Shown one piece after another: positions 22,536 to 33,087 of a stretch of DNA of 64,000 bases. Numbering within the stretch: the stretch's first letter is position 1; the number at the start of each line of letters is the position of its first letter. Both the position numbers and the translations under genes were made by a program. This DNA is from Arion vulgaris (Eukaryota; Mollusca; Gastropoda; Stylommatophora; Arionidae): the NCBI GenBank assembly GCA_020796225.1, contig CM036764.1, positions 22,582,733 through 22,646,732 on the forward strand, given 5' to 3'. The notes under the pieces were generated by a model. The model was not told where the DNA came from. It ran no database searches and saw only the letters and a program-made list of their open reading frames with translations.

Positions 22536-23030
22536 GATTAAAATGTTGACAATTTGTGTAGGAATTTGATTTTAAATTATTTAATTAATTTTGCCTGATC
22601 AGCGACTTTACAAACAACTTTTCTAGATTTGTAACTGCTACTTGTACTTTTACGTTCTCGCATTGAACGCCAGTCCTAGGTTTTATCGTCGTTCTCCGAT
22701 AAGACTAGAAATTCAATTTCACCAACATTGATATCAGAGATCTCTGGGAAAATATCTCGATCTATCCACGTGGGAAGCAAACCTAATATCTTTGAATCGA
22801 GAGGAAAACACTTTACCTCCACGACATTGAGACCTCTAAACATGTATCATATGTTGCTTTTAAGGAAGCAGGGACCGTGGCTTCCGATAAACATACGGCC
22901 AGCGGGCTCAGGTAAAAATTCTAGGATATAAGACCACAACTGTCGCGTGATCATCACATTCCAGTGTTGTTGTATATCATTTCAAAAACAACACACCAAG
23001 CTAAATCTAAATTAAGGTTATACAGGGTGT
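22536..23030. other. gene-free stretch, possible reversed tRNA-derived SINE
   Basis: 22640-22780 resembles, inverted, the SINE-like stretches at 40350-40460 and 45255-45350 (tctccgataagactag). The short plus-strand frame here has no splice context. Confidence 0.3.
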
Positions 23031-23282
23031 TCAACTTAAAAGCAGCCCATGAATGGAGCTAATCTGGCATATATGTATGGAAATGAGAAGGTTCAGTTAT
23101 GACGTAGTATAGGTCAAGGTTGTCTGACGGTGTGTAATTGTAGTGCGGGAAGGGACGATGAACAAATGTGACGTAGGACGAGCTAGTCAGAACCGGTTTA
23201 AATAGTAAATAAACACAACTCAATTTGTACCTGGCAAGTTTCGAATTGTCAATGGGGCTACAATTATCTTGAACACCCTGTA
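23031..23282. mobile_element. mariner-like MITE, copy 1
   Basis: The ends are CAGGGTGTTCAA and TTGAACACCCTG, each bordered by TA. The interior (aaccggttt, tgacctatac reversed) is shared with 36276-36537 and 39409-39659. It has no transposase frame. Confidence 0.75.
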
Positions 23283-23619
23283 TTATGTTACAAGTTAAGT
23301 TTACAGCTAAGGAATATCTGTACTACGAGATAAATAACCAAAAATGCTTAGAATTGAGTAAAATTGCAAAAATGCGTACAGTGTTCTATCAAACATATAT
23401 AAAAATCAGCCCCCATCTTACAGGAATTTCCTATTTGTCGGCTAAGCTATTCGGTCTTATGTTACCGGGGGCTGCACAGGGACATAAAATAACGTACGTA
23501 TCGACAACAAAAAAAAGGTCTTCGTTAGTGTCGTCAGATACATATAGTGTTTGATTAACTTTTATACTGATTGTACGAGTTTTATAAAATTATTTTCTTG
23601 TTTATTTGAACACAGGAAA

Positions 23620-23797
23620 ATGAAGATACTTGACGCCAAACATTTATTCGTCTCATATGTTTCCTGTATAGTCATGATTGTTGGTATGTTAACTAATGAA
23701 TGGAGCGTTTATTATAAGATTATTGTCTTCGGGAAACTCCGATCTTCTGCTGGCCTGTTTAAACACTGCGTCGTCGAGACCTGCGGGAAGCTCGTAG
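23620..23797 (+). CDS. claudin/PMP22-like tetraspan gene 2, coding exon 1
   Basis: This is the first coding exon of a 160-residue paralogue of gene 1 (exons 23620-23797, 25980-26144, 29635-29774). It encodes residues 1-59 plus one base. HLF...C...VG..TNEWSV matches HLF...C...IG..TSEWSV of gene 1 almost column for column. The loop has W28, AGLF and cysteines C50 and C55, again C-x4-C. The ATG follows a cacag acceptor by four bases, so the 5' UTR is split as in gene 1. Two donors are possible: GTAGTT at 23798 keeps phase 1 and is preferred; GTAGGT at 23794 would give phase 0 and break the frame into exon 2. The product is a predicted plasma-membrane or junction tetraspan, inferred from topology only. 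Confidence 0.75.
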
Positions 23798-24094
23798 GTA
23801 GTTAACGTTAGATGTTAATATTATATGTTAACTTTAGACATTGCTGGACAAATGTATGTGATGTTAATTATGTAACTATCTATTTATTTATTCTCTATCC
23901 CTGTTTTGCTTTTCAGCGTCAGGCCGAAAAAAGAGGAACATGGAACGCGTCTTTCTATGTGCTTTGTACAAGGTGGAATTTAGTGCCTGAGATATTCCGT
24001 CGTTTTATCGTTTACGTGGTAGTCTTCTGGGTCTGTTGCTGTTGCATCTGAGTGCTAGTGCTCGTTGTTGGAGACTGTCTTGTGGTAACCTTGA

Positions 24095-24260
24095 TGGGTG
24101 TCCGAACCATTTGGCCTGACGAAAAGAACGACATACTAAATATGCAAAAAGATTGATTAATCAACATCGAACTGGCGTGTTGGGTTGCTGGACGCTGCTG
24201 GATTGGCTGAGGCGGAGATCGGAGCACCTATGGACATGTCCCGGAGTGCTATGATGATAG
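24095..24260 (+). mobile_element. LINE RNase H tail, copy 3
   Basis: The plus strand reads KERHTKYAKRLINQHRTGVL followed by WTLLDWLRRRSEHLWTCPG, nearly identical to the reverse copy at 1458-1650. It lies in intron 1 of tetraspan gene 2. Confidence 0.7.
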
Positions 24261-24779
24261 TCCTCATATAACTGATAACTGATAACCATTTGACCTGTTA
24301 TTTCTTAATATATTGTAGCGCCGGCAAGGTTCCCATTTGTATTCGGATTTCGTAGTTTCTGGCTTTGTAACTAGATGATATTGTGTTGCAGAATATACTT
24401 AGGGATACAGAGGCGATCTCGTTAGGATTAGGACCACATACTGGACACATTTTCACTTCATTTCCATGCGTGATATCATTAACCAAACCTATTTGACAAA
24501 CGAAGCAGCGATTTACATGATTTCGATGTGATAGAAGAGAACTAACTCATTTATTGTTTTCATGTCTTCATATTGTAACAGTCATGACAACGTTATCTCC
24601 CATATAGTAGAAGATAATCAAGATCGTTGTACGGCGCTCATCATCTCATTATGTCAAGAAGACCACTGCGATTTCAAATAGATCACTGGAATACTATCCA
24701 GACATGAGATGACAAATCTATCCAAAATGTCACTCTAAAAATAAATATTAAACCGAAAGTTAAATTGAGATACAACTTG
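24261..24779. other. intronic sequence without a recognised feature
   Basis: No coding or repeat signal was recognised between the RNase H scrap and the next SINE. Confidence 0.35.
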
Positions 24780-24980
24780 AGTTACGAGTAAGAGGCCACT
24801 GAGGCAGAGGACTAGCAAAGCTACCCTAGTAAATACAAACGTCGCAGAAATCGGATGTGCTGGCCTACTTGTAGGCGCATTACTGGCACAGCGCACAATC
24901 GCCTTTAGGTTCGGATCCAATACAAATCACAAAGAGTGGTTAATAAGTAATCGATATTGAGGCTTTGGAAGAAGAATAAA
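24780..24980 (+). mobile_element. SINE family A, copy 3 (5' truncated)
   Basis: Begins within the gtaagaggccactgagg core and runs through aaatcggatgtgctgg, taggcgcattactgg and taagtaatcgatattgag to a short GAA tail. It lies in intron 1 of tetraspan gene 2. Confidence 0.65.
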
Positions 24981-25979
24981 ACTGTATCAAAACATAAAAT
25001 TGAGGAACTAGTCATCAAAGATAAAAAAAATGTGATCACAGACAACATTGCAACTATTATAACAGAAGAATTAATAACAGTTAAACCAGCAACAAAACAT
25101 CGTGACACATTCTGTGACTGGCAATGTTGTACAGTAACATAAGTGTTATTAAATTATTTATTGTAAGAGCTACTAATGATGTTAATAATGCTAGCTTGGA
25201 AGTTTAATCAATTCTGAATTCCATGAAAGTATTGTCTGACGGGTCTCTCTATCTCTCTTTATATCTCTCTTTATAACTCTTTTATCTCTCTTTTATCTCC
25301 TATCTATCACTATTGATCTGTCTGTCTATTTTGTCTATTAGATTGTTCCCTATCTCAACTTATTATCCATATTTGATTTACTGATAAGACTAGCATCATT
25401 GAACTTCGATAAGTAACCATGCGCATTCCAATATCTTTCTTACACATTAAGATCTCAGCAACAATATACAGATTCTATAGTACTGATTAGGGTCCCCGAT
25501 ATAATTGAGAAGATGGTAAAAATATGTGTAAGGATTCATTTTAATTGTTTTAATGGGTTTCGCCCAGACAGCTGCATTGCAGCCTACTCCTATCGATTTT
25601 CTGCTGCCAATCATTCTTTTCTAATCTACTTGAACACGGAACCTATTTTGCATGGTCCGTCTCTGATATGACTAGTAACTGGATTTCACCTACATTGAGA
25701 TCATAGATCTCATGATAAATGTATCAATATGCATGAGAAAAACGAACAGCGAACCGTTAGAACGAGATGCGATAACTTTACATCCAGACCACAGAGATAT
25801 CCTATGTGAGAACTACTTACTTCAATGGATATGCAAAAATAAATGAGACTAAACAATATATTTATAGTTTCCATTCTCACACACAGTTTCATGTTTTTTT
25901 TGTCCTTGATGTTATGCTTCGTTACTTATTACAAACAGCGTTGTCAACCTGACGGTTATATCTCGTTCTATAACTGCAG

Positions 25980-26144
25980 GTCGTTATGCTGAGCAGGAAC
26001 TGTCCACAGGTTTGGTTATAGCAGGAGTAGCTACAGCGTTGGTTTGTGCGTGTATCATGACTGTGCACTTCACTATGAGAAACGAAAATCATGAGATTAT
26101 CGTCATGCTACCAGCAATATATTTGCTCATTGCCATGTTTGCAG
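25980..26144 (+). CDS. claudin/PMP22-like tetraspan gene 2, exon 2 (TM2 and start of TM3)
   Basis: The acceptor ctgcag ends at 25979 and the donor GTATCA begins at 26145. The exon is 165 nt and phase 1 at both ends, exactly as in gene 1. It encodes RYAEQELSTG, TM2 ending in CACIMTVHF, a polar turn MRNENHE and the start of TM3 (IIVMLPAIYLLIAMFA). MTVH, MLP and several alanine and cysteine positions match gene 1. A hAT-like MITE has landed about 70 bases into the following intron. Confidence 0.75.
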
Positions 26145-26211
26145 GTATCATAAGTCAAAAGCAAAGATAGCATGTGTGTGTATGTGTGTTGCATGGATAT
26201 ATATATATATA

Positions 26212-26375
26212 TAGTGGTGGCTCGTCATTAAGGGCCTGTGGGGCGTGCCCCACCAAAAATAATGTGTAACATTTCTATTATTTTATAAATTAAATTATAA
26301 CCTAACCCAACACCATAATTTTTCCGAAAATTTGTGTCTGGCCCCACCACCAAAAATGATCAAGAACCGCCACTG
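26212..26375. mobile_element. hAT-like MITE, copy 3 (164 bp)
   Basis: It has ends (T)AGTGGTGGCTCGTC and AACCGCCACTG. TATATATA flanks both sides, consistent with an 8-bp duplication but in low-complexity sequence. It lies in intron 2 of tetraspan gene 2. Confidence 0.8.
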
Positions 26376-26475
26376 TATATATATCTGATCATAGATATCT
26401 ACAGTATATATATATATATATCGTGAGATGATGTGTTATGTGTAGATGTGGTGCTCTTCTGTTCTAAGACAATGA

Positions 26476-26481
26476 TCACTT

Positions 26482-26513
<32 letters not shown>

Positions 26514-26745
26514 GCTCTGTTTTGTTGTATGATCTCTGGAATGTTGATTAATTCGTCAAAATCGTGGCCTCTGTGCTACTCTTAAGCAAGACTGCATACG
26601 TTTAGTGACAGTGAGTTCTTCTTGTGTTGTTACAAAACTAGACTATGAACGCTCAGTGACAGTAGAATGATCTTGTGTTGTTACAAAACTAGACTATGAA
26701 CGCTCAGTGACAGTAGGCTGGTCTTGTGTTGCTATGGAAATAAGT
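26476..26745 (+). repeat. GTT trinucleotide run and 51-bp repeat, about 3 units
   Basis: (TTG)n lies at about 26480-26513. The 51-bp unit (cagtgacagtagaatgatct ... actatgaacgct) repeats near 26604-26720. Confidence 0.75.
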
Positions 26746-26759
26746 CACATAATTAACCT

Positions 26760-27150
26760 ACCACACGAGGAATAGAACAAAATAAATACACAATGATATC
26801 ACATCAAAATGGTATGATGAGATAGCGAGTGATGAACTCAGAGAAAGAATTAAGCAGATACCACTGGAGAAAGCGATACGGAAGAGACGCTGGCGATGGA
26901 TAGGAAATACATTGAGAAGACCGATCGGAAGTATTGCAAGACAGGCACTGTTTTGAAACCCGCAGGGAAAGATGAGTATATGAAAACACAGAAATACCCA
27001 GAGAAGAGAGTTGGAGACTGGTATTAAGAGGATAGATAAGATGTGTAAGAAATTGAAATGGATGGCAAGATAGAAGAAGAGCTGGAATTGGAAGAAGGTT
27101 GTTGAGGACCTGTGCTCCGTTAAGAGTTGAAATGGGAAGAAGAAGAAGAA
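26760..27150 (+). mobile_element. LINE ORF2 C-terminal fragment (WNPQGKR family)
   Basis: The plus strand reads YDEIASDELRERIKQIPLEK, KRRWRWIGNTLRRPIGSIAR and QALF, then a stop in place of tryptophan before NPQGK. The reverse-strand open frames are shadows. It ends in an AGA-rich tail. Confidence 0.7.
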
Positions 27151-27429
27151 GAAGAAAGTCAAAAATGAAAGAATAAAAGATTCGCTTATTTGCTCGAATA
27201 AAAAGAAACGTTCTTCTCAAATCGCACTAACGTTATTATTTGTCATTATCTTCAACATCAATGGCAGCTTTCTCAGAAATGTTTTATGTTGAATCGGAAG
27301 TAAGACAAGAATACGCACTATCACATATGTTTTTCATCACATATATTGATTAAATCCAGCAAAATAGCTAACATAAGTGAAAGGAACAATCTTCGGGAAC
27401 TCTTAAAAAAGAATTTCTTTTCTGCTGAC

Positions 27430-27650
27430 GATCAGGTACTCATATCAACAGCAGAGGAACCGCTACAGTAACACATTAACTGATTCCGGTTAACATACAA
27501 TGAATGCAATATGAGAATAAACATCGACAAAACCGAAAACGCAAACAATATCTCCATCGATAAACATCAATTAAAGCAAGTCAGCGACTTTACATACCTA
27601 AGGATCATTTTTGTTCAGCAAATGGAAGAATAACTAACGAAATCCAACAT
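27430..27650 (+). mobile_element. LINE RT palm fragment
   Basis: ADDQVLISTAEEPLQ carries the F/YADD-type catalytic motif of a reverse transcriptase. INIDKTENANNISI and QVSDFTYLRIIF follow. It has several stops. Confidence 0.6.
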
Positions 27651-27879
27651 AAATACAGTAAAGCAAATCGAATCATGGGACACCTGCTGTCTTGCAGGTC
27701 GGCTGGGGACAGTCAAAGGCTGACGGAGAGCGAACCCAGTAAACGCTGGTTGAAATCGGACACGTCGCCGAAGGACAAGCACCAGAGCTCCAAAAGGTAC
27801 TAAAGATGTGGCGTAAAACAAACTTTCTCGGCAAAGTCTGTTTGTATATCACAATAAGAATGATAAAAAAGGCCGAAAA

Positions 27880-28205
27880 GAACGATCACGTGCGCGAGTG
27901 AGAGAGAGACAGAGAGAGGGAGAGAGAGAGAGAAAATCATGGAAACAATTTTGAAATGCAAACATGTCACCATGAACACTTTTTTTTCCCCGATCCAGAA
28001 GCACATGAGCTATTCAGCTCTTCGGCTCGGTACCATGTACATCGTAACCCTTCGGTTCCGTAACCCTTACGAACACCGTAAATCTGGAGAACCTGTGGCT
28101 TTTCTGCCAGCCCGCGGAATTGAACTGCACAAACATGGGGCTTGTCACCCGTCGTCCAACGCGTTACGAACACGCTGGGCAGGCGGGCGACCACCATGAA
28201 CATTT
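27880..28205. mobile_element. GA-rich run and probable tRNA-derived SINE (reverse)
   Basis: 27895-27935 is a GAGA run. On the minus strand 28190-28090 reads gttcgtaacgcgttgg ... cagttcaattccgcgggc, resembling box A and box B regions of a tRNA-derived SINE head. No free-standing tRNA gene is proposed. Confidence 0.4.
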
Positions 28206-28209
28206 AAAA

Positions 28210-28675
28210 AGCATTGTACACCACAATATGTCTCCCAACATTATGCTATCAGTGCCAGTGTTGGACGCCGACATCAAACGATATCAGAAAACTAGTCACG
28301 ACAGAGATGAAGTGTCTACGCAGAATGCTGGGTGTAACAAGAAGAGGCCGGTTGAGAAATAAAGACATCAGTAAAATAAAAGTGGGTACAACATTAGCAG
28401 TGAACTTTATCAAGAAACAACAAATTAAATGGTTCGGCCACATAAGTAGATTACCAACAGACAGTACGCCTCAAAGAGCAATGTTACTCCGCTACCGTGG
28501 ATACAAAAGCAAAATGCCGTCGACGCAAAAGCTGGACCTAAGAAATAACAGAGGCAGTGAAAAACACTGTTTATGAAGCGCACACAGAAGTTCGTTCTAT
28601 AACTCTATTCTTATCCTGGTGCTGTGAGGCAAAACAGGATTAGCAAAAGTAGTAGTAGCAGTAATTTTACAGAAT
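28210..28675 (+). mobile_element. LINE ORF2 C-terminal end and 3' tail
   Basis: Plus-strand frames read KLVTTEMKCLRRMLGVTRRG and FIKKQQIKWFGHISRLPTDS. The terminal segment gtttatgaagcgcac ... cttatcctgg and a TAGTAG tail close the element. The same family is at 39835-40240 (-), and scraps are at 2500, 8085 and 55040. Confidence 0.7.
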
Positions 28676-28925
28676 TTATTTCCATTATTATTTAATTAGG
28701 AAAAGTGTTAATAATAACGATATTTATTTGTGTTAAATTCCATTTATGACATAATATTGATCGCGATGTACCTGGAGACGAAGTCTTCTTGGGGAACTGA
28801 AGGGTGATCGACTATCCTGGGATACCATACAGAGAATAGCAAGAGACCGAGAAGAGTGGCGAACAACTGTTGAGGTCCTATGCTCCACAAGGAGCAGAGA
28901 GGAATAAGTCAAGTCAAGTATCTAG

Positions 28926-29205
28926 TATTGGGAGAGTCGCGGTAGTGTAGTTGTTAGTGAGCTTGCTTCTTATGCTAATGTTCCGAGTTCAGTTTCATTG
29001 CGAGCGTGGAATATTTTCTTCCCATCCTATTGCTCTCTGGCGACCCAGCCTCAATTGAGCACCAGGAAAAGCACTTGGAAATAACGACGGCTTACGTGAT
29101 ATTGATCCCATCACCCATCGTGTGCCGACGGTCAAATAAAAATAAAAGCCTAACATCGTTTTATCCAAAATATCTCGAGGTATGAAAATGGTTTCTTTAT
29201 TTTAT
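28926..29205 (+). mobile_element. SINE family C, copy 1 (tRNA-derived head)
   Basis: It starts gcggtagtgtagttgttag (box A-like) and has ttccgagttcagtttc (box B-like). The body follows with cagcctcaattgagcacc, ccatcgtgtgccgacggtca and ctcgaggtatgaaaa. Copies: 35170 (+), 43390 scrap, 56879-57142 (-), 62640 (-). It lies in intron 2 of tetraspan gene 2. Confidence 0.7.
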
Positions 29206-29359
29206 TTTCTTATCGAGTGTTGGGCTGCTATTTTTAAATTGACATTGTTTTATTCTAAAAATACTGGAATACTAGTGTCACATGATGTGAGAATCATGAC
29301 CTCCTGGATTTTCCGCTTGGGCTAGCCACCTAATGTTAATTCACGTCGATTACTAGATT

Positions 29360-29530
29360 GCAGGAGCTGGAATTGAAGATCGGAGTAGCAAGAAAACAAC
29401 AGGTATATGAGTAGGTTCATCAATCAAAATCGAACTGGTACGGTCAGCCGCTGGACGCTGTTGAAGATAATTGTGAAGAAATCGAAGCACCTATGGACTT
29501 GTTCGAAGTGCAATGAAGATATTCCAAACT
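29360..29530 (+). mobile_element. LINE RNase H tail scrap
   Basis: Reads ggagctggaattgaagatcg, then a region equivalent to INQxRTGTVSRWTLLK and SEHLW..SxC, with many breaks. It ends 100 bases before exon 3 of tetraspan gene 2. Confidence 0.55.
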
Positions 29531-29634
29531 GAAGCAAAAATCTAATGTTACAGGAGTCTGTTGTTATAATAATAACGTTTGAATAATCTAAACTTTGTAA
29601 AACAGTTGAACTCCTCTCTCTTCTTTCTTTACAG

Positions 29635-29774
29635 CTCTACTCGTGATCCTGGGTTGTTTGATTTATTCCTACCAATTATTCACAGACTTTGTATCACCTG
29701 GATACTCATTTTACTGTGCGTTTTTTGGTGCCCTCGGTTTAAGCATAGGTGCCTCAATGAATCCGGGGACATGA
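29635..29774 (+). CDS. claudin/PMP22-like tetraspan gene 2, exon 3 (rest of TM3, loop 2, TM4, stop)
   Basis: A strong acceptor (pyrimidine run then tttacag, ending 29634) opens a 140-nt coding stretch in phase 1. It encodes LLVILGCLIYSY, the short loop QLFTDFVS, the conserved PGYS, TM4 (FYCAFFGALGLSIGA) and SMNPGT before TGA. A longer frame overlaps this exon in another reading frame and is a shadow; length, phase and about 40% identity to gene 1 exon 3 choose this one. Intron 2 (about 3.5 kb) is filled with LINE, SINE and MITE sequence. Confidence 0.75.
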
Positions 29775-29907
29775 AAAACTAAGGAAACTGACTTGATACA
29801 ACTGAAGTTACTGAGGAGATGTGTGCACTGGTATTGAAGAACATTCAACTCTATTAATGTATTATCGACCAACTTTGTTAAATTTTACCTTGTCTTTTAC
29901 CAATAAA
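29775..29907 (+). promoter_or_regulatory. 3' UTR and poly(A) signal of tetraspan gene 2
   Basis: AATAAA at 29902-29907 lies about 130 bases past the stop. A GT-rich stretch (gagtgtttgtgttgttgg) starts about 30 bases later. The layout matches the end of gene 1. Confidence 0.65.
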
Positions 29908-29999
29908 AGATGTGGTACTTTGAAATACAGTAGCGAGTGTTTGTGTTGTTGGTATGTGTTTTTGTACGTTTGTGTGAAGTGTGGTGTGCGAGATTGTTT

Positions 30000-30600
30000 T
30001 CTTCTTCTTCTTCTTCTTTGCGTTCGGTTTCGTATGCTCGTCTAAACCATAGGATGGGTTGCCTCTATGAAGCCGCATGTCAGTTGGAGTCCTTCGAGAG
30101 TTCACCATAGTTCCCCATGAAACTTTGTTCATGAGGCCATGTTTCATTTCGTTGGTGTATGTATGATGGACATGACTGCAGGATGTGCTCTGGAGTCTGT
30201 GTTTCTGTCTGGCATGCACATTGTGCATTCTGAACAGGCTTCATTCTGTGCATGTGGTGGTTAAGCCTGCAGTGACCTGTTCTTAGACGATAGATTGTTG
30301 TGTACTGTTTTCTGTTTAGTCTGCTGATGGGACCTTGTGGGTGTTTGCTGTGGGTGTGTTGCCTTCACACCTCTTTGTACTTTCTTTTGATATGTTTCTT
30401 GTATTTCTGGTAGTGACACTTGGTGTTTGTGTTGTATAAGTTTTGTTCCCTCCTTAGCCAGCATGTGTGCTCTCTCATTTCCTGGTACGCCACAGTGGGC
30501 TGGTATCCACTGGAGAATAATTTTGTTGTGTTCTGAGAGCTTGTTTATCTGTAGTATCAGCTCTCTTTCCATGTTATCTTGTGGTTCCCTTTGAGATTGT
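30000..30600 (-). mobile_element. LINE RNase H C-terminal fragment
   Basis: The minus strand reads LSEHNKIILQWIPAHCGVPG then NERAHMLAKEG, followed after frame changes by a HILQSCPSY-like end. The WIPAHCGVPGNERA block is the RNase H fourth motif. The family is related to 41441-43015 and 46500-46790 but not identical. Confidence 0.75.
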
Positions 30601-30875
30601 TTTAATGCGGTAAAGTGTGTATGTGGTTATCATGTGTATGTGTTTTGTTTATACAGTATATGTGTGACTTTATATTGTGAGTATCTACTTCGTGCATCTG
30701 TGTTGTGTGTAGTTATATGTAACATGTGCAGTGGTATCAATATGTGAGTATGTTTCATGTGTATTTTATGTCTATGTTTTGTGTATGTGCAGATGAATGT
30801 GTGCGTACGCGCATAGTTGTGTAATAAATATTGGCAACTTTACTATCTTCACAAATATATTTTATACGGTAGACA
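30601..30875. other. GT-rich stretch without a recognised gene
   Basis: Loose TGTGTAT repeats and no coding signal. Confidence 0.4.
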
Positions 30876-30879
30876 ATAT

Positions 30880-31560
30880 GTTGGGGAAGGTAATTGTAGA
30901 AGAAGGCATTCCGACAAAGAAGAGACGAGGAAGACCACGAAAAAGATGTAAGTAATGGATAGGACACACTCTCAGGAGACCCTGTACAGCATCACAAGAC
31001 AGCATCACAAGACAGCATCACAAGACAGGCCCTCCAATGGAACCCCCAGTGTAATAGAGGTAAGTGAAGATCAAAAACACATGGAGACGGGAGTTGAAGA
31101 CGGGAGTTGAAGACGGGAGTTGAAGACGGGAGTTGAAGACAGGAGTTGAAGACGGGAGTTGGAGACGGAGCTGGAGACGAGTGAGAGGAGTTGGAGACGG
31201 AGTTGAAGACGGAGTTGAAGACGGGAGTTGAAGGAGTGAAGACGGAGTTGAAAACGGGAGTTGAAGACGGGAGTTGAGACGGAGTTGAGACGGAGTTGAA
31301 GACGGGAGTTGAGACGGGAGTTGAGACAAGACGGAGTTGGAGACGGGAGTTGAAGACGGAGTTGAGACGGTTGAGACGGAGTTGGAGACGGGAGTTGGAG
31401 ACGGGAGTTGAAGACAGGAGTTGAAGACGGGATTTGGAGACGGGAGTTGGAGACGGATAGCAAGAAAATGGGGAGAGAGTGGAATCTGAAAAAAGATGGC
31501 CTGGGATAGGAGGGCTTGGACGGCCTTGGTTGCGGACATATACATCTCTAGGGGCGACGG
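30880..31560 (+). mobile_element. LINE ORF2 C-terminal end containing a minisatellite
   Basis: Plus-strand VIVEEGIPTKKRRGRPRKR and WIGHTLRRP are followed by a triplicated acagcatcacaag. At KTHGDGS, which in the other frame is NTWRRELKT, a tandem array begins. After the array the LINE resumes as RRELETDSKKMGREWN and RRAWTALVADIYISRG. The KKRRGRP part and the TWRREL part come from two LINE groups, so the copy is mosaic. Confidence 0.7.
31085..31455 (+). repeat. about 13-bp-based minisatellite (gacgggagttgaa)
   Basis: About 370 bases of gacgggagttgaa units with variants gagacgga and ggagttgga. The unit corresponds to the LINE codons for RREL(K/E)T in the element at 30880-31560. Long minus-strand frames rich in SNSRLQLPSSTP are by-products. 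Confidence 0.85.
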
Positions 31561-31638
31561 GTGAAGAAGAATGATGTCAGTAATTATTTAAGCATGACAG
31601 CTGCAGAGGCGGAACAGCTGGTTATTGGTTATTGGTTA

Positions 31639-32480
31639 CTAAACTGACGTCATTGCACTCCGGGCAGACCCATAGGTGCTCATTCTCCCCAACAGATATC
31701 GAAGAGTATGCATACTGATGGTTCCTGTGGCTCGCTGATTAAACACACCTCTCACTCTGCCTCTCAGGCATCCAGTTCGACTTGAACAACGGGTAACTCC
31801 AAACTGCCTAAATCGCTTGATCGATTCAACATCGATTTTAGTGTCCTCATCCAACAGACAGTCGCGAAGAGACCGAAGAATATACCCCTTATCCATCTTC
31901 AACTCCCCAACAATCGATGCTGTTGATGTAAGTCTGTCCGCTCTCTCATTACCGTAAACACCCGCATGCCCAGGACAGTATATCCATGTTTTTTTTTTTT
32001 TTTGGTTTTTTCGTCCGCTTTCAACTCAGACGAAGTTTCATCTCTGAAACTGATTTTTGCGTGAAAATCCGTTTTTCCAATTTCTTACAATGGCAGCAGC
32101 GTGCACATTGTAAATTACTTTACACTGGCAGCCGTGTGCTCAATGTACTCGTAATTAGTATTCCCTCGCCATAAAGGCAGATTTTCTCCGACTTCAGAGG
32201 TACTCACGTTATCGTCCTGAGTAAGACCAGGGGACTCGAACAAATGCCGGACAGTAGGTTCGAACCCGAGCTATGAGGCGTCTCACAGCTAGCAGGCCGA
32301 GCTACTATCAACTACTCTAGGCAGTCCCCCTATATCCATGTAAACCGCTGGATGTTAGAAACTTCTATAGACGACATCCACTCATACTGAAACCTGCCCT
32401 TCTGGATCTTGTGAAGCATCGACTGAGAGTCAGATACAACAACTGTCCCAGTAAATAAAGTCCCAGCTGGCCTATGATAG
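31639..32480 (-). mobile_element. LINE RNase H tail split by a SINE
   Basis: The minus strand reads LKMDKGYILRSLRDCLLDED and TGTISMHTLRYLLG on the low side. The upstream part (32480-32340) contains the segment before NERADRL. The two parts are separated by the SINE at 31989-32330. Confidence 0.65.
31989..32330 (-). mobile_element. intact tRNA-derived SINE with 10-bp target duplication
   Basis: The 342-bp insertion lies between two copies of TATATCCATG (31979-31988 and 32331-32340). Read on the minus strand it starts gggggactgcc, has box A-like gatagtagctcggcctg and box B-like gggttcgaacc, and ends in a 15-base A run. Confidence 0.85.
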
Positions 32481-32589
32481 AAAGAAATGTTGAAGAACTG
32501 TTGAGTGGCAAAGTTTAGCTAAGGACAAGATATTAGATGGTGATACAATATTACATTATTACCACTTATCACTTATTATTAACACCCAA

Positions 32590-32680
32590 CTGAGAGTCGA
32601 CATATCGAAGTGGTTAGTGCACTAGCTTCGCGGGAGTGAGGTCCCAGCATCAAATCCCACATTAACGCATGCACTACCGA
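32590..32680 (+). mobile_element. tRNA-like SINE head scrap
   Basis: gaagtggttagtgcactagc resembles a box A region and cagcatcaaatccca a box B region. No full SINE body follows. Confidence 0.35.
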
Positions 32681-32784
32681 ATTGAAAAACACGATGGAGC
32701 CTAAATAATTTTGTTCACATTTTTCAGTTTGAAAAATATATAAATGTCATCTAATTAACACATTTACCATACTCCCAATCGTAC

Positions 32785-33003
32785 CACGATGTAGAATTAG
32801 GTAGCTTTGCTGTAGATAAAAATTGAAAACTGGATCAGAATGCGTTGATGTAAGGTTAGCGATAATTTTACATGAAACAATAATTGACGTATTGTGCGGC
32901 AGTTGAGTTATTTTAATAGAGATAATCTTGGCGCAGCCTGCAGGAGTTAATACAGAATGAGTTAAGAACGAACTGTTAGGGTTCTCAGTTAACCCATCCA
33001 CAA
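32785..33003 (-). CDS. possible extracellular (Ig-like?) exon of an unidentified gene
   Basis: After a tattatttag acceptor the minus strand is open in phase 1 for over 70 codons. The stretch contains IISIKITQLPHNTSIIVSC and, further on, DPVFNFYLQQ. The order V-S-C-K ... F-x-F-Y-L resembles an immunoglobulin B strand followed by a C strand, and a phase-1 start suits Ig exons. There are two N-glycosylation sequons (NTS, NLT). A donor at 32784 (gtacga) would keep phase 1; one at 32767 (gtaaat) would give phase 0. The Ig reading is only a resemblance. Confidence 0.3.
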
Positions 33004-33087
33004 CTAAATAATAACAAATATTTGCAACACAAATTATATAAATAACAGATTAAACAAACACAACAGTAAAATGTGTTTTAAAATTGT

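Noticed and set aside
31018..31545. Minus-strand frames rich in SNSRLQLPSSTP
   Set aside because: They are the reverse of a minisatellite within a LINE end.
32240..32330. tRNA gene on the minus strand
   Set aside because: Box A and box B-like motifs are present but belong to the head of a SINE with target duplications; no cloverleaf was verified.
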